Shown: positions 51,200 to 60,536 of the stretch, piece by piece
Position numbering within the stretch: position 1 is the stretch's first letter
Layout of the letters: every line of letters starts with the position of its first letter
DNA from: Flavobacterium luteolum
GTDB lineage: Bacteria > Bacteroidota > Bacteroidia > Flavobacteriales > Flavobacteriaceae
Assembly (NCBI RefSeq): GCF_027111275.1
Contig: NZ_CP114286.1
Coordinates: 2,170,001 to 2,234,000, forward strand
Direction: 5' to 3'
DNA: 64,000 nt
Notes under the pieces: model-generated
What the model saw: only the letters and a program-made list of their open reading frames with translations
Told to the model about the DNA's origin: nothing
Database searches by the model: none
Translations under genes and position numbers: made by a program

Positions 51200-51673
51200 T
51201 TGTTTAGACCCGATGGTTTCGTAATATACGTCAACCGAAAGTTTAGGTTGCATGGATGCCATAACGGCCAATTGATCGCAGCGCTCATTTTGCGGATGAT
51301 TGTTGTGACCTTTAATCCATTTAAAATCGACTTGGTGTTTGCGGTACACAATTAGAAAACGTTTCCATAAATCTGGATTTTTTTTATCCTTATAGCCTTT
51401 TTTCTCCCAGCCAAAAACCCATTTTTTTTCGACAGAATCTACAACGTATTTTGAATCAGAAATGACCAAAACTTTCATGTTTGGCTTTTTTAATTTTTCT
51501 AACCCCACAATTACAGCCAGAAGTTCCATTCTATTATTAGTAGTAAGTCGAAAACCTTCGTAGAATTCTTTTTTATGAGGAGTGCCAACCAATTCCATTA
51601 CCACGCCGTAACCGCCATTGCCAGGATTTCCTTTTGCCGCGCCATCTGTATATATATGTACTTCGTGATTCAT
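51197..51673 (-). CDS. rnhA: ribonuclease HI
   Basis: The 158-residue protein has IYTDGAAKGNPGNGGYG (catalytic Asp), NRMELLAVI (Glu), LVISDSKYVVD (Asp) and WIKGHNNHPQNERCDQLA (His and Asp). It degrades the RNA strand of RNA-DNA hybrids. Length matches E. coli RNase HI (155). Confidence 0.95.
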   Translation of the reverse strand: MNHEVHIYTDGAAKGNPGNGGYGVVMELVGTPHKKEFYEGFRLTTNNRMELLAVIVGLEKLKKPNMKVLVISDSKYVVDSVEKKWVFGWEKKGYKDKKNPDLWKRFLIVYRKHQVDFKWIKGHNNHPQNERCDQLAVMASMQPKLSVDVYYETIGSKQ

Positions 51674-51822
51674 TTATTTTAGACTTCTTAGAATTTTAGA
51701 TTATTAGACTTCTTAGATTGTTGAATTATTAGAATTTCAGATAAAAGAGGGTCTTAAGTTTTATTCGAAAAATATAAAAGCTAAGAAGTCTTATGTCTAA
51801 GAAGTCTAACAATCTAAACAAT
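51674..51822. repeat. intergenic inverted words between rnhA and purN
   Basis: AGACTTCTTAGA (twice) on one side and CTAAGAAGTCT (twice, at about 51780-51805) on the other form a long imperfect inverted repeat. It is of the same kind as the spacers at 215-352 and 35993-36177. Confidence 0.65.
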
Positions 51823-52386
51823 TTATTGCTCTAATATTTTATGAATAATCTCTGGGAAATGTTTTTGTTCCAGTTCGTGAATCTTTTCTGCAACAGTTTC
51901 TGGAGTGTCTTCATCTGTCAAGGCCACATTTGCCTGAAAAATAATAGCGCCTTCATCATAATTTTCATTAACGTAATGAATTGATATTCCAGTTTCTTTT
52001 TCCTTATTATTAACTATAGCTCTATGTATGTGCATTCCGTACATTCCTTTCCCACCATAATTAGGTAAAAGTGCCGGATGTATGTTTATTATTTTGTTTG
52101 GATATTGTTCGATGATGTTTTCGGGGAATTTGAGTAAAAAACCAGCAAGAATTATCAAATCTGGGTCGATTTCCTGTACTTTTTGTAATACATTTCTTTC
52201 TAAAAGTTCGTTTTTTGAGAAGATTTCGACAGGAATTTGATGATTTTTTGCTCTGTCAATAACTTTTGCCGAAGCATTATTTGTAAAGACCGAAACGACC
52301 TTTGCAATTTCGGTGTTCGAAAAATATTTTATAATGTTCTCTGCGTTAGTTCCTGATCCTGAGGCAAAAACGATAATTTTTTTCAT
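51823..52386 (-). CDS. purN: phosphoribosylglycinamide formyltransferase
   Basis: From ATG 52386 (upstream frame extension is intergenic) the 187-residue protein shows IIVFASGSGTNAENII, LAGFLLKFPENIIEQYPNKI and NIHPALLPNYGGKGMYG with the catalytic His, and GISIHYVNENYDEGAIIFQ with Asp. It formylates GAR with 10-formyl-THF in purine synthesis. It is divergent from acpP. Confidence 0.95.
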   Translation of the reverse strand: MKKIIVFASGSGTNAENIIKYFSNTEIAKVVSVFTNNASAKVIDRAKNHQIPVEIFSKNELLERNVLQKVQEIDPDLIILAGFLLKFPENIIEQYPNKIINIHPALLPNYGGKGMYGMHIHRAIVNNKEKETGISIHYVNENYDEGAIIFQANVALTDEDTPETVAEKIHELEQKHFPEIIHKILEQ

Positions 52387-52502
52387 AAAGCTGTGTGTTT
52401 TAAGACTGCAAAAAACGGAATAAAAATCGAAAATAAATAGCTTTAAAAGACCTTTCTTGAAATTAATTTTATAAATTAGTGTCACATTTATAAACTAAAT
52501 AG

Positions 52503-52531
52503 TTGTTTTAAAATAAAGTTTTTTATTTTTG
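52503..52531 (+). promoter_or_regulatory. acpP promoter
   Basis: TTG (52503-52505), 18 nt and TATTTTTG (52524-52531) match both consensus elements, giving a start about 25 nt before the acpP ATG. Confidence 0.75.
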
Positions 52532-52561
52532 CCAACAAATTAAATTCTAAAATTAAAGATT

Positions 52562-52798
52562 ATGTCAGACATTGCATCAAGAGTAAAAGCGATTATCGTA
52601 GACAAATTAGGTGTTGACGAAAACGAAGTTGTAACAGAAGCAAGCTTCACTAATGATTTAGGAGCTGACTCATTAGACACTGTTGAGCTTATTATGGAAT
52701 TCGAAAAAGAATTTGATATTCAAATTCCAGACGATCAAGCAGAAAACATTGCTACTGTTGGTCAAGCTATTTCTTATATCGAAGAAGCAAAAAAATAA
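52562..52798 (+). CDS. acpP: housekeeping acyl carrier protein
   Basis: The 78-residue protein has [17 protein letters not shown] with the phosphopantetheine Ser and is close to standard bacterial AcpP throughout ([17 protein letters not shown]). It carries acyl chains in fatty acid synthesis. It is followed by fabF and rnc, the conserved order. It differs from the two pigment-cluster ACPs. Confidence 0.97.
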   Translation: MSDIASRVKAIIVDKLGVDENEVVTEASFTNDLGADSLDTVELIMEFEKEFDIQIPDDQAENIATVGQAISYIEEAKK

Positions 52799-52805
52799 TA
52801 ATACC

Positions 52806-52910
52806 ACACCCGATTTCTAAAAGTCCCAATTTTTGAAATTCCAAATTCCAGGTTGGATTTTGATTTTTGATTTTTGAAATTTTTAAGGATCGGGTGTTAT
52901 TATTTTTTTA
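52806..52910 (+). terminator. long hairpin between acpP and fabF
   Basis: ACACCCGAT (52806-52814) pairs with ATCGGGTGT (52889-52897), with further A/T-rich complementary words inside, and is followed by TATTATTTTTTTA. It probably ends part of the acpP transcripts, giving more ACP than FabF. Confidence 0.65.
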
Positions 52911-53035
52911 AAATTTAAATTTCGATTGGTTTTCAATCAAAAAGATATATTTATATTGTAATTCCCATGGCTCTTAAGTAACAATAAGTTAAGAAAGCGT
53001 GGGTTTTATTTGTTTAAAGTACAAAACACATATTT

Positions 53036-54289
53036 ATGGCATTAAGGCGAGTTGTTGTAACAGGATTAGGTGCACTTACTCCTATCGGGAATAATATCCA
53101 AGAATATTGGAACGCACTTGTGAATGGGGTTAGCGGAGCGGCTCCTATAACATATTATGATACAGAAAAGCATAAAACGAAATTTGCCTGCGAAGTAAAA
53201 AACTTCAATATTGAAGATTACATGGATCGTAAGGAATCTCGTCGATTAGATAAATTTGCACAATATGCAATTGCTGCCAGTGATGAAGCTATTAAAGATG
53301 CAGGAATCACAAATGATAACGTAAACAAACAAAGAGTTGGTGTTATCTGGGGAGCTGGAATTGGAGGTTTAGAAACTTTCCAAGATGAAGTGCTTTATTA
53401 TGCAAAAGGTGATGGAACTCCAAAATTCAATCCTTTCTTTATCCCTAAAATGATTGCCGATATTGCTCCTGCACATATTTCTATGCGTAATGGGTATATG
53501 GGACCAAATTATACTACGGTTTCTGCTTGTGCATCTTCTGCAAACGCATTAATCGATGCTTTCAACTACATTCGTTTAGGAATGTGCGATGTTATTGTTT
53601 CTGGTGGTTCTGAAGCTGCTGTTACAATTGCTGGTATGGGAGGATTTAGCTCAATGCACGCTTTATCAACAAGAAACGAAAGTCCAGAAACAGCTTCAAG
53701 ACCTTTTGATGCAACCAGAGATGGTTTCGTTTTAGGAGAAGGAGCAGGAGCTTTAGTTCTTGAAGACTACGAACATGCTAAAGCCAGAGGTGCAAAAATC
53801 TACTGCGAAATTGGCGGTGGAGGTATGTCATCTGATGCTTACCACTTAACTGCGCCACATCCAGAAGGAATTGGAGTTATTGCAGTAATGGAAAACACAT
53901 TGAGAGATGCTGGTATGACTCCTGATCAAGTGGATCATATCAATACTCACGGAACTTCTACTCCATTAGGAGACGTTGCTGAATTAAAAGCGATTAGCAA
54001 AGTTTTTGGAGATCACGCTAAAAATATCAACATCAACTCTACAAAATCGATGACAGGACACTTATTGGGCGCGGCTGGTGCTATTGAGGCTATTGCTTCA
54101 ATCTTGGCTATGCAACACGGAATTGTTCCTCCAACGATTAACCATACAGTTGTTGACGAAAATATTGATCCATCTTTAAATCTTACTCTAAACAAACCTC
54201 AAAAAAGAGAAGTAAATGTTGCTATGAGTAATACATTTGGTTTTGGTGGACACAATGCTTGCGTATTGTTTAAAAAATTAGCTGACTAA
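53036..54289 (+). CDS. fabF: beta-ketoacyl-ACP synthase II
   Basis: The 417-residue protein has RRVVVTGLGALTPIGNN, Cys in VSACASSANAL, His in NTHGTSTPLGD, and GHLLGAAGAIEA, all close to E. coli FabF. It elongates acyl-ACPs in fatty acid synthesis. It lies between acpP and rnc (9-nt gap to rnc). Confidence 0.97.
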   Translation: MALRRVVVTGLGALTPIGNNIQEYWNALVNGVSGAAPITYYDTEKHKTKFACEVKNFNIEDYMDRKESRRLDKFAQYAIAASDEAIKDAGITNDNVNKQRVGVIWGAGIGGLETFQDEVLYYAKGDGTPKFNPFFIPKMIADIAPAHISMRNGYMGPNYTTVSACASSANALIDAFNYIRLGMCDVIVSGGSEAAVTIAGMGGFSSMHALSTRNESPETASRPFDATRDGFVLGEGAGALVLEDYEHAKARGAKIYCEIGGGGMSSDAYHLTAPHPEGIGVIAVMENTLRDAGMTPDQVDHINTHGTSTPLGDVAELKAISKVFGDHAKNININSTKSMTGHLLGAAGAIEAIASILAMQHGIVPPTINHTVVDENIDPSLNLTLNKPQKREVNVAMSNTFGFGGHNACVLFKKLAD

Positions 54290-54298
54290 TTTCTGTAT

Positions 54299-55039
54299 AT
54301 GAATATTATCAAAAAAATATTTTCTAAATCCCGTTCTCTAGAAGACGGGATTTTTTTTGACACTATTCAGAAAATTCTTGGTTTTCAGCCTTCAAGTATA
54401 GATTTTTACAGACGTGCATTTACACATCGTTCATCTAATAAATTAGATCAGAATGGGCATCCTATTAATTATGAGCGTTTAGAATTTTTAGGAGATGCTA
54501 TGTTAAGTGCTGTCATTGCAGCGCATTTGTTTAATAAAGCTCCAAATGGCGATGAAGGTTATTTAACCAAAATGCGTTCTAAAATTGTGAGCCGTGAACA
54601 TTTGAATGAATTAGGTAAAGATTTAAATTTAGTGCAATTTGTAGAAAGCAAAGTGCCAATTCAGCATTTTGGAGAAAACATTCACGGTAATATTTTTGAA
54701 TCTCTTATAGGAGCTATTTATTTAGATAAAGGCTATTCGTTTTGCGAAAAATTCATCCAAAAAAGAGTAGTGACACCTTATGTCGATATTGCGCGACTAG
54801 AAGGAAAAGTTATAAGTTATAAAAGTCTTGTTATCGAATGGTGTCAGAAAGAAAAAAGAGTTTTTCATTATGACATTTTTGAAGATAACGGAATAGACGG
54901 CCAGCGATTATTTGGTGTTAAATTAAGTATTGATGATAAAGTTGTTGCGAGAGCGAGAGCAACTTCAAAAAAGAAAGCCGAAGAGAAAGCCTCTCAGAGA
55001 GCTTATTTTGCGTTTCAAGAAAAAATTGACAAGAAATAG
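54299..55039 (+). CDS. rnc: ribonuclease III
   Basis: The 246-residue protein contains the RNase III signature NYERLEFLGDAMLSAVIAAH, the downstream NIFESLIGAIYLDKG with a catalytic Glu, and a C-terminal dsRNA-binding domain ending ATSKKKAEEKASQRAY. It processes rRNA precursors and double-stranded RNA; structured small RNAs are possible substrates. It is probably co-transcribed with fabF. Confidence 0.96.
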   Translation: MNIIKKIFSKSRSLEDGIFFDTIQKILGFQPSSIDFYRRAFTHRSSNKLDQNGHPINYERLEFLGDAMLSAVIAAHLFNKAPNGDEGYLTKMRSKIVSREHLNELGKDLNLVQFVESKVPIQHFGENIHGNIFESLIGAIYLDKGYSFCEKFIQKRVVTPYVDIARLEGKVISYKSLVIEWCQKEKRVFHYDIFEDNGIDGQRLFGVKLSIDDKVVARARATSKKKAEEKASQRAYFAFQEKIDKK

Positions 55040-55164
55040 CTGCAAAAATGTTGTAACTATCACAATGCTACAACGTTTTCGTTTATAATTTAACAAAACA
55101 AGCATGTCATAACTGTTGAAGCTCCGTTTAGAAATAGTATATTTACAACTTGATTTTTCAAGAC

Positions 55165-55653
55165 ATGGCTATTCATAAATTGGATTTAGACGAATTTGAC
55201 GAAATTGATTATTATTTAATGGCAATTCATACTTCATTAGAAGATTATAGATTGGCCTATTTTATCAATAAAATCCTTCCGATTAACTTAAGTAAGAGCA
55301 AAAACGAGATCCATGCTCAAACTAAGGAAGGTGAAGCAAATTTTTCCAGATTCTATTATTATGATGAAGAAAAAGCTGTTTCCTGGAATTTAATTCAGAA
55401 TAAAAATGAAATCATTTCTGTGAGTACAAATGATTTCCAGAATTTGTTTTCTAATGAAACAAGTGAGGTTTCTACAACAATTCATTTACTTCCTGAATTC
55501 AAGAAAGTCGATTTTTTCCTGAAAATTGATAATAGCGAAGAGGCGCTTAATTTTTCAGAAATTCAACAAAAATTAAACACAATAGAAAGTATAGCGGCTA
55601 TTTATGCTGTGGATACTGATAAAATAAAATCAAAAAACAATCTAATTTTTTAA
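55165..55653 (+). CDS. IPExxxVDY family protein
   Basis: The 162-residue protein (ATG 55165 chosen over an upstream TTG) belongs to a small Bacteroidota family named for an IPExxxVDY motif, seen here as LPEFKKVDF. It is acidic, has no signal peptide, and its function is unknown. It lies between rnc and pyk, 5 nt before pyk, a conserved position in Flavobacteriia as I recall. Confidence 0.82.
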   Translation: MAIHKLDLDEFDEIDYYLMAIHTSLEDYRLAYFINKILPINLSKSKNEIHAQTKEGEANFSRFYYYDEEKAVSWNLIQNKNEIISVSTNDFQNLFSNETSEVSTTIHLLPEFKKVDFFLKIDNSEEALNFSEIQQKLNTIESIAAIYAVDTDKIKSKNNLIF

Positions 55654-55658
55654 AAAAA

Positions 55659-57092
55659 ATGTTAACAAACAAGAAAACCAAAATTGTTGCTACACTTGGC
55701 CCCGCTTGTAGTACAAGAGAGATCATTAAAGATATGATCGATGCAGGTGTTAATGTGTTTAGAATCAATTTTTCGCATGCAGATTACGAAGGAGTAAAAG
55801 AAAAAATCGACATTATTAGAGGATTAAACGAAGAGTTTGGTTACACAACTGCAATCTTAGGAGATTTGCAAGGACCAAAACTTAGAGTTGGTGTAATGGA
55901 AGAAGGAACTGTTGTAAATGATGGTGATGAAATCACTTTTACAACTGCAGAAGATATTATCGGAAATGCAAAAAAAGCATTTATGAAATATCAAAATTTC
56001 CCAAATGATGTAAATGTTGGAGAGCGTATTTTGCTTGACGATGGTAAACTTATTTTTGAAATTGTTTCAACAGATAAAAAAACAGAAGTTGTTGCTAAGG
56101 TTATTCAAGGTGGAGAATTAAAATCTAAAAAAGGAGTTAATCTTCCTAACACAAAAATTTCTTTACCAGCTTTAACAGAAAAAGATATTGCAGATGCTAT
56201 TTTTGCAATCGAACAAAAAGTAGACTGGATTGCACTTTCATTCGTAAAGACTCCACGCGATTTACAAGATTTGCAAGAATTAATTGCTAAACATTCAGAT
56301 GTAAAAATTCCAATCATTGCTAAAATTGAAATGCCAGAAGCTCTTGAGAACATGGATAAAATTGTAGCATATTGCGATGGTTTAATGGTTGCTCGTGGAG
56401 ATCTTGGTGTTGAGCTTCCTGCTCACGAAGTTCCATTGGTACAAAAAGATTTGATCAGAAGAGCTAAAACTGCTAGAATTCCTGTTATCGTTGCTACACA
56501 AATGATGGAAACAATGATTACAAGTTTAACTCCAACAAGAGCAGAGGTAAATGACGTTGCGAACTCAGTAATGGACGGAGCAGATGCTGTAATGTTATCT
56601 GGAGAAACTGCTACAGGAAACTATCCAGTACAAGTAATTCAAAGAATGGCACAAATTTGCGAAGCTGTAGAAAACTCTCCGCTTATTCAAGTTCCTCAAA
56701 ATACACCACAAATTAAAACTAAACGTTTCGTTACTAAAACAGTTTGCCACCAAGCAGCTTTATTAGCAAATGAAATCGAAGCTAAAGCAATTTGTACTTT
56801 GACAAATAGCGGTTATACAGCGTTCCAAATTTCGGCTTGGAGACCATCAACAGCTCATATTTTAGTATTTACTTCAAACAGAAGAATCTTAACACAATTG
56901 AATTTATTATGGGGAGTTAAATCTTTCTACTATGATAATGAAGAAAGTACAGACGATACTGTGACAGATGTAAATCAAATTGCAATCGAGAAAGGTTATG
57001 CACAAAAAGGAGATTATTTAATCAATCTTGCTGCAATGCCAATTAAAGATAAAGGAATGGTTAACACGATGAGAGTTTCTGAAATCGAATAA
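55659..57092 (+). CDS. pyk: pyruvate kinase
   Basis: The 477-residue protein has the N-terminal KTKIVATLGPACSTREII, FRINFSHADYEG, the PK signature IPIIAKIEMPEALENMDKI, and VARGDLGVELP and GADAVMLSGETATG. It converts PEP and ADP to pyruvate and ATP. It ends the acpP-fabF-rnc group and is followed by a strong terminator. Confidence 0.97.
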   Translation: MLTNKKTKIVATLGPACSTREIIKDMIDAGVNVFRINFSHADYEGVKEKIDIIRGLNEEFGYTTAILGDLQGPKLRVGVMEEGTVVNDGDEITFTTAEDIIGNAKKAFMKYQNFPNDVNVGERILLDDGKLIFEIVSTDKKTEVVAKVIQGGELKSKKGVNLPNTKISLPALTEKDIADAIFAIEQKVDWIALSFVKTPRDLQDLQELIAKHSDVKIPIIAKIEMPEALENMDKIVAYCDGLMVARGDLGVELPAHEVPLVQKDLIRRAKTARIPVIVATQMMETMITSLTPTRAEVNDVANSVMDGADAVMLSGETATGNYPVQVIQRMAQICEAVENSPLIQVPQNTPQIKTKRFVTKTVCHQAALLANEIEAKAICTLTNSGYTAFQISAWRPSTAHILVFTSNRRILTQLNLLWGVKSFYYDNEESTDDTVTDVNQIAIEKGYAQKGDYLINLAAMPIKDKGMVNTMRVSEIE

Positions 57093-57111
57093 CAATCCTT
57101 CAAATAATTTT

Positions 57112-57149
57112 AAAAAGCCGCTTATTTTTTAAGCGGCTTTTTGTTTTTT
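57112..57149 (+). terminator. pyk terminator
   Basis: AAAAAGCCGCTT pairs with AAGCGGCTTTTT and is followed by a T run, 20 nt after the stop codon. Confidence 0.9.
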
Positions 57150-57701
57150 TAAACTTTTTTATAAAAGTAAAATACTTTTCGAATTTGATATTTTGTCTTT
57201 TCTGGGTCATTTTATGACTTAATTTTCTGATAATCTGACAAAATTTTAGACGAAAAAAAAGATTTTTTTTGTTTCATTTCACTAAAATTTCAAAAAATAT
57301 CTATACAGAAAATCACCTCAAGCTATTTTTTGCTCTCTTTCCGCTCTGTCATAACTAAAGATCTAACTACTTAATTTTCTGTTAGTTTGATGTGTTTCAT
57401 TTTGTAAAATGAAACATTTTGGTGCAAATTCTCCAATTATCTTGTTTCATTTTATAAAATGAAACAAGCTCATGCCGAATAAACACGATTGTTCGCTCTT
57501 TTATTAGTTAATTTGAGATACTTAAGAAAAAGTTAAAAATATTTTGTTTCAGATTTTAAAATAAAAATGAATTTGAAACACATCAAAAAAATGCAACCTT
57601 GGTGGAGAGTATTTTTTGAAAGCGTACCATTTTCCCCATTTGTTTTTTTGGATTTTCAAGCTCATATAAATAACAAGAATCATTAACGAATTTTTATTAT
57701 C
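57150..57701 (+). promoter_or_regulatory. long leader of the sulfatase operon with repeated palindromic sites
   Basis: Two large palindromes lie 49 bp apart (centre to centre). Site 1 (57394-57417) has arms TGTTTCATTTT and AAAATGAAACA around GT. Site 2 (57441-57468) is a perfect 28-bp palindrome with the same core extended by CT/AG. Further TGTTTCA words are at 57270-57276 and 57545-57551, the latter paired with TGAAACA (57574-57580). They look like operator sites for a dimeric regulator controlling the sulfatase genes. No ORF here looks real, and no TAnnTTTG was found close to the sulfatase start. Confidence 0.6.
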
Positions 57702-59384
57702 ATGAAACAAGTCAAATTTAAGTACGGATTTGCAGATACCTTAAAGGTATTAGCATTGCTGTTTTTTACGGGAGTTTCTGTAACAGCACAGAGCAAAAAG
57801 CCAAATATTCTGGTGCTTTGGGGCGATGATATTGGAACAACTAATATAAGTGCTTATAGCGATGGACTTATGGGATATACTACTCCTAATATCGATCGCT
57901 TAGCCAATGAAGGATTACGTTTTTTACATTATTATGGAGAACAAAGCTGTACTGCTGGTCGCGCGGCATTCTTAACTGGACAGCATGGTCTTAGAACAGG
58001 ACTTACAAAAGTAGGTTTTCCAGGTGCACCAATGGGAATGAGCCAGTTAGATCCTTCTGTAGGAGGAATCATGAAAAGCTTAGGATATGTAACGGGACAA
58101 TTTGGTAAAAATCACGTAGGAGACCGAAATGAAAGTTTGCCAACTGTAAATGGTTTTGATGAATTCTTCGGAAATCTGTATCACTTAAATGCTGAAGAAG
58201 AACCAGAATTACCAGATTATCCAAAAGATCCAGAATATTTGAAAAAATTTGGACCAAGAGGAGTATTAAAATGTACTGCAACAAATGTTGATGACGCAAC
58301 TACAGATCCTCGTTTTGGAAGAGTTGGAAAACAAAAAATTGAAGATACCGGAGCACTTACTAAAAAAAGAATGGAAACAGTAGACGACGAAACTTCTGCT
58401 GCGGCTATTGATTTTATTAAAAGACAAAGTGCATCAGGAAAGCCATTTTTCTGTTGGTTCAATGCTACTCGTATGCACCTTCGTACACACGTAAGAGCAG
58501 AACACAGAGGTAGATATACACATGGAGATAGTGAGTATATAGATGGTATGATTGAGCATGACGAAACTATCGGAAGTATCTTGAAAGCATTAGACGAGTT
58601 AGGAATTGCTGATAATACTATTGTAGTGTATTCTACAGATAATGGACCTCACATGAATACATGGCCTGATGGTGCTATGACCCCTTTCCGTTCAGAAAAA
58701 AACACTAACTGGGACGGGGCTTTCCGTGTACCATGTATTGTACGCTGGCCAGGACATATCAAGCCAGGAACTGTAACTACTGAATTGATGAGCCATAATG
58801 ACTGGATTCCAACTTTCGCTTCAATTGCAGGAGAACCAGATATCGTAAATAAACTTCTAAAAGGTTACTCTGCAAATGGAAAAACATATAAAGTGCATTT
58901 AGATGGTTTTGATCAGAGTAAATTTTTAGAAGGCAAAACACCAAAAAGCGCCAGAGATAAATTCTTTTATACTGATGATGATGGTCTTTTGGTAGGTTTA
59001 AGAGAAGGAGATTATAAATATGTTTTTGCAGAACAACGTCTAGGAGGTACAATGGGGGTTTGGGCAGAACCATTTACCAAATTGCGTCTGCAAAAAATAT
59101 TCAATCTATATCAAGATCCTTTTGAAAGAGCCGATATTACTTCAAATACTTTCTGGGATTGGCAGATGAATCATGTGCAGTTAATGTATGGCGCAATACA
59201 AGATGTGGTTGTGTTTGCAGAAACATTTAAGGAATATCCACCAAGATCAATCCCGCCAAGTTTCTCTGCTTATACTATTATGGAAGAAGCGATGAAAGAT
59301 ATCAAAGCTCAAAAATATGTAGAGAAAAATGTTTTACCTAAGCTAAAAGAAGAAGAAGAGACAGCTTCAAAAAAGAAAAAATAA
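57702..59384 (+). CDS. secreted arylsulfatase-like sulfatase with CxAxR motif
   Basis: The 560-residue protein has a signal peptide (cleavage near SVTAQ) and the formylglycine sulfatase fold: NILVLWGDDIG metal site, active-site Cys83 in GEQSCTAGRAAFLTG, FGKNHVGD and VVYSTDNGPHMNTWPDG. The modification motif is Cys-Thr-Ala-Gly-Arg, not the usual CxPxR, although the neighbouring sulfatase is canonical. It would remove sulfate from an aromatic or carbohydrate ester in the periplasm. It heads the operon. Confidence 0.92.
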   Translation: MKQVKFKYGFADTLKVLALLFFTGVSVTAQSKKPNILVLWGDDIGTTNISAYSDGLMGYTTPNIDRLANEGLRFLHYYGEQSCTAGRAAFLTGQHGLRTGLTKVGFPGAPMGMSQLDPSVGGIMKSLGYVTGQFGKNHVGDRNESLPTVNGFDEFFGNLYHLNAEEEPELPDYPKDPEYLKKFGPRGVLKCTATNVDDATTDPRFGRVGKQKIEDTGALTKKRMETVDDETSAAAIDFIKRQSASGKPFFCWFNATRMHLRTHVRAEHRGRYTHGDSEYIDGMIEHDETIGSILKALDELGIADNTIVVYSTDNGPHMNTWPDGAMTPFRSEKNTNWDGAFRVPCIVRWPGHIKPGTVTTELMSHNDWIPTFASIAGEPDIVNKLLKGYSANGKTYKVHLDGFDQSKFLEGKTPKSARDKFFYTDDDGLLVGLREGDYKYVFAEQRLGGTMGVWAEPFTKLRLQKIFNLYQDPFERADITSNTFWDWQMNHVQLMYGAIQDVVVFAETFKEYPPRSIPPSFSAYTIMEEAMKDIKAQKYVEKNVLPKLKEEEETASKKKK

Positions 59385-59391
59385 ATAATCT

Positions 59392-59434
59392 AAAAAGAGA
59401 TTCAGATTTATTTGAATCTGAATCTCTTTTTCTA
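59392..59434 (+). terminator. strong hairpin after the first sulfatase gene
   Basis: A perfect 17-bp stem (59392-59408 with 59415-59431), with sequence AAAAAGAGATTCAGATT on the left, ends in a T run. It lies within the gene set, so it may act as a partial terminator. Confidence 0.8.
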
Positions 59435-59447
59435 ACATAAAAACATC

Positions 59448-60464
59448 ATGAAAAAAAGTATATACATATTACCTCTGGTGGTTTTGTTTTTTTTGTCCTG
59501 TAAAAAGTCCGACACCTTAACTTCTCCAACAGAAAATAAACAAACAGAAACTACTGCAACAAGTGGTGATCCGCTGCCAAGCTGGAATGATGGAGCTTTA
59601 AAAAAAGACATTATAGCTTATGTTGAAAAAGTAACCAAAGAAGGAAGTCCAGATTTTATTCCTGTAGAAAGCAGAATTGCGACTTTTGATAACGATGGAA
59701 CTCTATGGGCTGAAAAACCTTATGTTCAAGAACTTTTTGCTTTTTATAGAGTTAAAAAAATGGTAGAAGCTAAACCTGAATTAGCCAAGAAACAGCCTTT
59801 TAAAGCAGTTATTGAAAAAGATAAAACGTTCTTCGAAAAAGGAGGCGATAAAGCACTTATAGAACTTGTTGCAGCAACTCATACCGGAATGGCCGAAGAT
59901 GAATTTGAAGCATCCGTTAATGACTTTTTTAAAACAGCACAATATCCTGGTAAAAATGTTCCGGTAAAACAAATACGTTATCAGCCTCAATTGGAACTTT
60001 TGAATTATTTGCGTGCAAATGGTTTCAAAACTTTCATTGTAACTGGCGGAACGGTTGAAGTTGTTAGAGCAATATCTCAGGATTTTTATGGAATTCCAAA
60101 AGATCAGGTTGTGGGAACGTCTTTCAAATACAAATTTGACGATGCTAAAAATGCAGTCTTAAGAGAACCTGCTCTAGATCATTTTAATGATAAAGAAGGA
60201 AAACCTGTTGGGATTCAATTGCACATTGGTCAACGACCAGTTTTTGCCTGCGGAAATGAAGGCGGAGCAGGTGACCTTGCCATGTTGAGATATTCTTCTG
60301 GCAGTAAATATCCTTCGTTTCAGTTAATTGTAAATCATAACGATTCTATAAGAGAGTACAATTATCAGGAAAAAGATAACCTTTCTTTAAATACTGCCGC
60401 AAAATATAAATATCATGTAATCAGCATAAAAGACGATTGGAAAAAAATATTCCCTGATAAATAA
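59448..60464 (+). CDS. HAD-superfamily hydrolase lipoprotein
   Basis: The 338-residue protein has a lipoprotein signal (Cys18 in VLFFLSCKK) and a HAD phosphatase core with Asp81 and Asp83 in ATFDNDGTLW, a Thr in FIVTGGTVEVV, and CGNEGGAGDLAML near the end. It resembles periplasmic phosphoserine-phosphatase-like HAD proteins. Its place between two sulfatases suggests a role in a sulfated or phosphorylated substrate, but that is an inference. Confidence 0.85.
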   Translation: MKKSIYILPLVVLFFLSCKKSDTLTSPTENKQTETTATSGDPLPSWNDGALKKDIIAYVEKVTKEGSPDFIPVESRIATFDNDGTLWAEKPYVQELFAFYRVKKMVEAKPELAKKQPFKAVIEKDKTFFEKGGDKALIELVAATHTGMAEDEFEASVNDFFKTAQYPGKNVPVKQIRYQPQLELLNYLRANGFKTFIVTGGTVEVVRAISQDFYGIPKDQVVGTSFKYKFDDAKNAVLREPALDHFNDKEGKPVGIQLHIGQRPVFACGNEGGAGDLAMLRYSSGSKYPSFQLIVNHNDSIREYNYQEKDNLSLNTAAKYKYHVISIKDDWKKIFPDK

Positions 60465-60536
60465 TTAGAAGTTGAAATAGATTTTCTACCCTAAAATTTT
60501 AGAATTAGAGATTGTATAATTTATTACCAAATACCT

